From the NCBI GenBank assembly GCA_021797385.1, contig JAJZZW010000018.1, forward strand, positions 1 through 19,526: a DNA stretch of 19,526 nt, in the 5' to 3' direction. Positions 16,309-19,526 of this stretch are shown one piece after another. The notes under the pieces were generated by a model. The model was given only the letters and a program-made list of their open reading frames with translations. It was not told where the DNA came from and ran no database searches. The stretch's first letter is position 1. Every line of letters starts with the position of its first letter. Both the position numbers and the translations under genes were made by a program. The stretch comes from Thermoplasmata archaeon (GTDB taxonomy: Archaea; Thermoplasmatota; Thermoplasmata; Thermoplasmatales; Thermoplasmataceae).

Positions 16309-16848
16309 ATGCAGTACACTCTCATATTGAAACCGCCGGAAAAAATAAGACGCCGGATTACGGAAATCAAAAAGCATCTGGAAAACATTTATGGCTATAC
16401 CGGATCGCTGAGCTGCAAAGGGGTGCATATAACCATGGCATACCTTCCAAATCCTGAATCCCTGGATATTATTTCTGTGAAAAGAATGTGTGAAAATGTC
16501 TCTCCATTTCACTTTACCATGAGTGGTACCGGTTATTTTGAGAAGGAAAAAAACGGGAAAAAATCATATATCGTATACCTCAATGTTATCCCCTCACCGG
16601 AAATGGTAACATTTCATTCAATGCTTGTAGAAGCCCTGAATTTAAATGCTATGGATACCGGCAGATTTGTTCCCCACATTACTCTCATCAGGAAAAACGT
16701 TGATGAACAGCGGCTGTATGAAATACTGAAATTTGCCAGGAATTTGAATATGGCAGGTTGTTTCCAGGCAAACTACCTTATACTGGGGAAAAGAAAAAAA
16801 CAGAATAACCACTGGCATTTTGAACATCTCAATTTCAGTAAAATTTAA
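16309..16848 (+). CDS. 2H phosphoesterase / RNA 2',3'-cyclic phosphodiesterase (ThpR/LigT-like)
   Basis: The 179-aa product has the two HxT motifs that define the 2H superfamily: H40-I-T42 in KGVHITMAYL and H123-I-T125 in FVPHITLIRK. Length and spacing fit the LigT/ThpR group, historically called 2'-5' RNA ligase and now known mostly as a 2',3'-cyclic phosphodiesterase acting on RNA ends such as tRNA splicing products. The ATG lies one base after the FAH-family stop, so it is probably translated by re-initiation on the same message. The TATA element of apgM (around 16844-16853) overlaps its last codons. The RNA substrate is unknown. Confidence 0.88.
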   Translation: MQYTLILKPPEKIRRRITEIKKHLENIYGYTGSLSCKGVHITMAYLPNPESLDIISVKRMCENVSPFHFTMSGTGYFEKEKNGKKSYIVYLNVIPSPEMVTFHSMLVEALNLNAMDTGRFVPHITLIRKNVDEQRLYEILKFARNLNMAGCFQANYLILGKRKKQNNHWHFEHLNFSKI

Positions 16849-16870
16849 AAGCATTTCATAATAACAATAT

Positions 16871-18079
16871 ATGAAGAATATCATTCTTTTAATCATGGAC
16901 GGTCTCGGCGATAGGCCCAACGTAGAACTGGGCAATAAAACGGCACTTCAGGCCGCTGACAGGCCTAATCTCAACAGGCTTGCATCAAATGGAACCACCG
17001 GGTTGATGTCACCTGTATCATTCGGAATCAGGGCCGGTTCCGATACATCCCATCTTTCCATACTCGGATATGACCCTCTAAAATACTATACAGGCAGGGG
17101 GCCATTTGAAGCCCTCGGGCTCGGAATAGAGCTTAAACCTGGAGATGTAGCCTTCAGGGCAAATTACGCAACCGTAAAGGGGGGCAAAGTTATAGACAGG
17201 AGAGCCGGCCGGGTACATGGTACTGATGTTCTTTCGGCTGATCTGGAAACAGAAATAGACGGTATCAGATTTATAGTAAAATCCGGGGTAGAGCACAGAG
17301 CTGCCGTAGTCATGAGGGGCTATAACCTTTCAGATAAAATTACCGAGACTGACCCACATACAGTAAATTCTCCACCTGAATATACCAGGGCCCTTGAACC
17401 GGAAGCTGAATTTACAGCTACTGTTATCAACAAATTCCTGGATAGGTCCAGAAAAATACTGCAGGATCATGAATTCAATCGAAAACTGAACTCGGATGGT
17501 AAACTGCCCGCAAATGAAATCATGCTTCGGGGAGCCGGTAAAATCCCTGCTATCCCCCCATTTCAGGAAAAATATTCTATGCGGGCAGCCTGCATATCCG
17601 GAACGCCATTAATCAGGGGAATAGCGGGATTGGCAGGTTTCACCAATCTGAAAGTCGAAGGGATGAATGGAAGGGTTGATACAAATTATAAGAATATAAT
17701 CTCTGCTGCAGTAAAGGCACTGGACACCTACGATTTTATACTTGTAAATATCAAGGGCACCGATATAGCCGGCCATGATAGAAAACCGGAACTGAAAAAA
17801 TCTGTAATAGAACAGGTAGACTCCGTCATTGCTCCTTTTCTGGAACGCCTTGATGATACACTCATAGTTGTGACAGGAGACCACAGCACCCCATGCTCAT
17901 ACGGTGATCACACAGGTGACCCAGTTCCGGTGATGTTTGCAACAAATGGGATCATAAATGATGATGTCCGGTATTTTGATGAATTAAGTGTATCATCCGG
18001 ATACTATAAAATAACCAGCAATGATATCATGCCTATTATCATGTCATATTCTGATAGAGCAGTCAAATATGGTGCATGA
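16871..18079 (+). CDS. apgM: 2,3-bisphosphoglycerate-independent phosphoglycerate mutase, archaeal
   Basis: The 402-aa length fits archaeal ApgM, a member of the alkaline-phosphatase superfamily. Metal and catalytic motifs are MDGLGDRP (D10), the GSDTSHLSILGYDP segment (57-70) that carries the phospho-acceptor region, VNIKGTDIAGHD and VTGDHSTP with SYGDHTGDPVP near the C-terminus. It interconverts 3- and 2-phosphoglycerate in glycolysis and gluconeogenesis. A TATA-like ATTTAAAAGC is centred about 23 nt before the ATG. The stop codon abuts the stop of the convergent RNase Z gene with no gap. A cofactor-dependent PGM-like gene also exists at 549-1121. Confidence 0.94.
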   Translation: MKNIILLIMDGLGDRPNVELGNKTALQAADRPNLNRLASNGTTGLMSPVSFGIRAGSDTSHLSILGYDPLKYYTGRGPFEALGLGIELKPGDVAFRANYATVKGGKVIDRRAGRVHGTDVLSADLETEIDGIRFIVKSGVEHRAAVVMRGYNLSDKITETDPHTVNSPPEYTRALEPEAEFTATVINKFLDRSRKILQDHEFNRKLNSDGKLPANEIMLRGAGKIPAIPPFQEKYSMRAACISGTPLIRGIAGLAGFTNLKVEGMNGRVDTNYKNIISAAVKALDTYDFILVNIKGTDIAGHDRKPELKKSVIEQVDSVIAPFLERLDDTLIVVTGDHSTPCSYGDHTGDPVPVMFATNGIINDDVRYFDELSVSSGYYKITSNDIMPIIMSYSDRAVKYGA

Positions 18080-19012
18080 TTAAATCATTTTGATTAATTC
18101 ATCCGATTTGTTTACATCATATGCTAGGAGTTCATGGCTCAGATATGATTCTGGGAAAACGGATCTTGCATCATCCAGAAGAAGATCAAGATCATTGTAC
18201 CTGGAACTGTAATGGAATAAAAACAACCTTTTTACCGAACCTTCAAGTGCAATTTCTGCTGCCTGCCTGGAAGATGTATGGCCATATTCATTTACAATTG
18301 GCTCCATAGATGAGTCCATAGTAGTGTCATGTATAAGGACATCTGCATTTCTTGCAAAATCAGGCATTGCCCTGAGAGGCCTGGTATCTCCTGTATAAAC
18401 AATCTTCCTTCCGGGTTTGATTCCCTGGGCAACATCCTTTAATTCATATTTTTTATCCCTGATCGTTACACTTCCATTTTTTCTCAACTCTTCCAGGCGG
18501 TAAACAGGAAATCCAATGCTGTCGACTTTGCTCCGATCTATTTTTACAAGGTCCTTCTCCTCCAGGGAGTAACTCACAGAAGGTACTGTATGGTCATTTG
18601 CCAGTGTTTTGATAAAAAATTTTCCAAAATCGAAGGTTAGCCTGGGTGATGCAGTATATACATTTATATTATACGTGATTTTTCCATATCCTAAATTCAT
18701 GGCATTTCTGATGAACTCTGGTGCCCCTGCCGGGCCGAATATATTCAGATCTTCTGTACGGCCCAGAAATGCAAGTGAATTCAAAAGTCCTGGAATTCCA
18801 AGGAAATGGTCCGCGTGAAAATGTGATATAAATATGTTTTTCAGTGACATAAATGATACGCCACTCTTCATGAACTGCTTCTGTGTACCTTCTCCGCAAT
18901 CAAATAGATTAAGTACATCATCCACCTGGACTGCCACCGCCGGCAGGGACCTTCCCGGCTTGGGCATTGATCCGCCGGTTCCAAGGAAGGTAATTCTTAT
19001 ATTAGATGCCAT
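18080..19012 (-). CDS. rnz: ribonuclease Z (tRNA 3' processing endonuclease)
   Basis: The 310-aa length matches the short-form RNase Z of archaea and bacteria. Metallo-beta-lactamase motifs are complete: HFHADH (64-69), H141 in ANDHTVPS, D209 in YTGDT, H245 in GHTSSRQA (the RNase Z HST-type motif) and H267 in LFHYSSRY. The flexible arm for tRNA binding fits the IGFPVYRLEELRKNG region (about 166-180). It trims tRNA 3' trailers before CCA addition; all three tRNA genes in this window lack encoded CCA. A TATA-like AATAATATATC on the minus strand lies about 25 nt before the ATG. Confidence 0.95.
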   Translation of the reverse strand: MASNIRITFLGTGGSMPKPGRSLPAVAVQVDDVLNLFDCGEGTQKQFMKSGVSFMSLKNIFISHFHADHFLGIPGLLNSLAFLGRTEDLNIFGPAGAPEFIRNAMNLGYGKITYNINVYTASPRLTFDFGKFFIKTLANDHTVPSVSYSLEEKDLVKIDRSKVDSIGFPVYRLEELRKNGSVTIRDKKYELKDVAQGIKPGRKIVYTGDTRPLRAMPDFARNADVLIHDTTMDSSMEPIVNEYGHTSSRQAAEIALEGSVKRLFLFHYSSRYNDLDLLLDDARSVFPESYLSHELLAYDVNKSDELIKMI

Positions 19013-19079
19013 ATACGTGTATTCCCGCTTGATATATTATTTTTGATAAATTAATTATATGTATTCATGATATATTATC

Positions 19080-19367
19080 ATGATAAATCAGGAAATAGAA
19101 GTCGGCAATAAAAAGTATCAGTATATAAATGAAAAACTGGGCAAGAAGGCTCCAATGATAATTGTAAAAGGAGAGACAGGGTATATCATGTGCGGCTACC
19201 TCAATCTGGACGCTGCCAACTCCCTAGGGGATGTGGCTGTAAGGGTAACGGGAGTAAACGACATAAATGATGTACTTAATAGCCAGGTAAATTCCTGTAC
19301 GGAAAACGCTGCAAAATTAGGAATTAAAGCCGGAGATAAAATAATGGATATAATAGACAGACTATAG
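19080..19367 (+). CDS. DUF1805 (YunC-like) domain protein
   Basis: The 95-aa protein reads as a complete DUF1805 domain: VKGETGYIMCGYLNLDAANSLGDVAVRVTGV in the middle, with the conserved G-x-x-MCGYL strand, and KLGIKAGDKIMDII at the C-terminus. Members, including Bacillus YunC, are small alpha/beta proteins without an established reaction. C43 in the MCGY motif is conserved in the family as far as I recall and could be functional. The gene is divergent from rnz across 67 bp; a TATA-like ATTATATGT is centred about 23 nt before the ATG. Confidence 0.8.
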   Translation: MINQEIEVGNKKYQYINEKLGKKAPMIIVKGETGYIMCGYLNLDAANSLGDVAVRVTGVNDINDVLNSQVNSCTENAAKLGIKAGDKIMDIIDRL

Positions 19368-19415
19368 AAATAGAGTAAACCAGTAATCTTATATACCAGA
19401 TTACAATATATATTT

Positions 19416-19526
19416 ATGGCAAAAGAAAACAATGAAGAGGATTCAACCCAGGAAGATGAAAAGATAGTTAGAAAGACGATATCTATTAAGGGTGTCAGTG
19501 CTGATCTTTATAAAAAAATACAGTCG
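19416..19526 (+). CDS. small acidic-tailed protein, 5' end only
   Basis: The reading frame runs off the window after 37 codons. It begins with an acidic, probably disordered tail (MAKENNEEDSTQEDEK) and then turns to VRKTISIKGVSADLYKKIQ, a strand-then-helix pattern like the start of a ribbon-helix-helix or similar small DNA-binding domain. A TATA-like CTTATATACCAG is centred about 24 nt before the ATG, matching the leaderless genes around it. I cannot name it from this fragment. Confidence 0.55.
   Translation, partial: MAKENNEEDSTQEDEKIVRKTISIKGVSADLYKKIQS

Overview
The window is about 19.5 kb of AT-rich chromosome, and it looks like an acidophilic archaeon of the Thermoplasmatales (Ferroplasma/Acidiplasma/Cuniculiplasma/Picrophilus type). 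The core genes are archaeal: sliding clamp PCNA, ribosomal protein S3Ae, an NMD3-like protein, archaeal-type riboflavin synthase, ApgM-type phosphoglycerate mutase, RNase Z, and an elongator tRNA-Met with a bulge-helix-bulge intron. Most genes have a TATA-like box centred about 21-30 nt before the start codon and no Shine-Dalgarno motif, so leaderless transcription seems to be the rule. The genus call is inference from gene content and base composition.

Layout: a DtxR/MntR-family regulator (154-552) with a perfect palindrome at its start; a convergent histidine-phosphatase/dPGM-like gene (549-1121, -); a YyaL/SSP411 thioredoxin-fold protein (1212-3128); an NMD3-like protein (3199-4191); an arginine deiminase (4224-5471); a GC-rich island that may encode a small RNA (about 5567-5634); S3Ae (5706-6335) and tRNA-Met(CAT). 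Next come a translationally coupled pair of paralogous five-helix membrane proteins (7678-6549, -), tRNA-Gly(CCC) (-), a winged-helix regulator (8566-8075, -) divergent from glutamate dehydrogenase (8695-9945), PCNA (10007-10747) and a convergent tRNA-Arg(CCT).

The most interesting region is 10900-14221, a riboflavin cluster. ribB-ribC-ribH run on the minus strand. Upstream of them, also on the minus strand, is a cytosine-deaminase-type amidohydrolase. Divergent from that is the pyrimidine reductase gene arfC/ribD2, which carries a single-base frameshift. The deaminase step of archaeal riboflavin synthesis has, to my knowledge, no assigned gene, and the amidohydrolase keeps all six metal/catalytic positions of the deaminase subgroup, so it is a candidate. 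An 18-bp near-palindrome (TTTGAG-N4-TACTAAAA) sits at exactly the same distance (30-47 nt) before the inferred ribB and arfC starts, which suggests a shared operator.

The right end is metabolic and RNA-processing: S-adenosylhomocysteine hydrolase, a fumarylacetoacetase-family enzyme tightly linked to a 2H phosphoesterase, ApgM, a convergent RNase Z, a DUF1805 protein and the 5' end of a small acidic protein. None of the three tRNA genes encodes CCA, consistent with RNase Z processing and CCA addition. No mobile elements, CRISPR arrays or rRNA genes were seen. The only stretch over 300 bases without a protein gene is 7679-8074, which holds tRNA-Gly.
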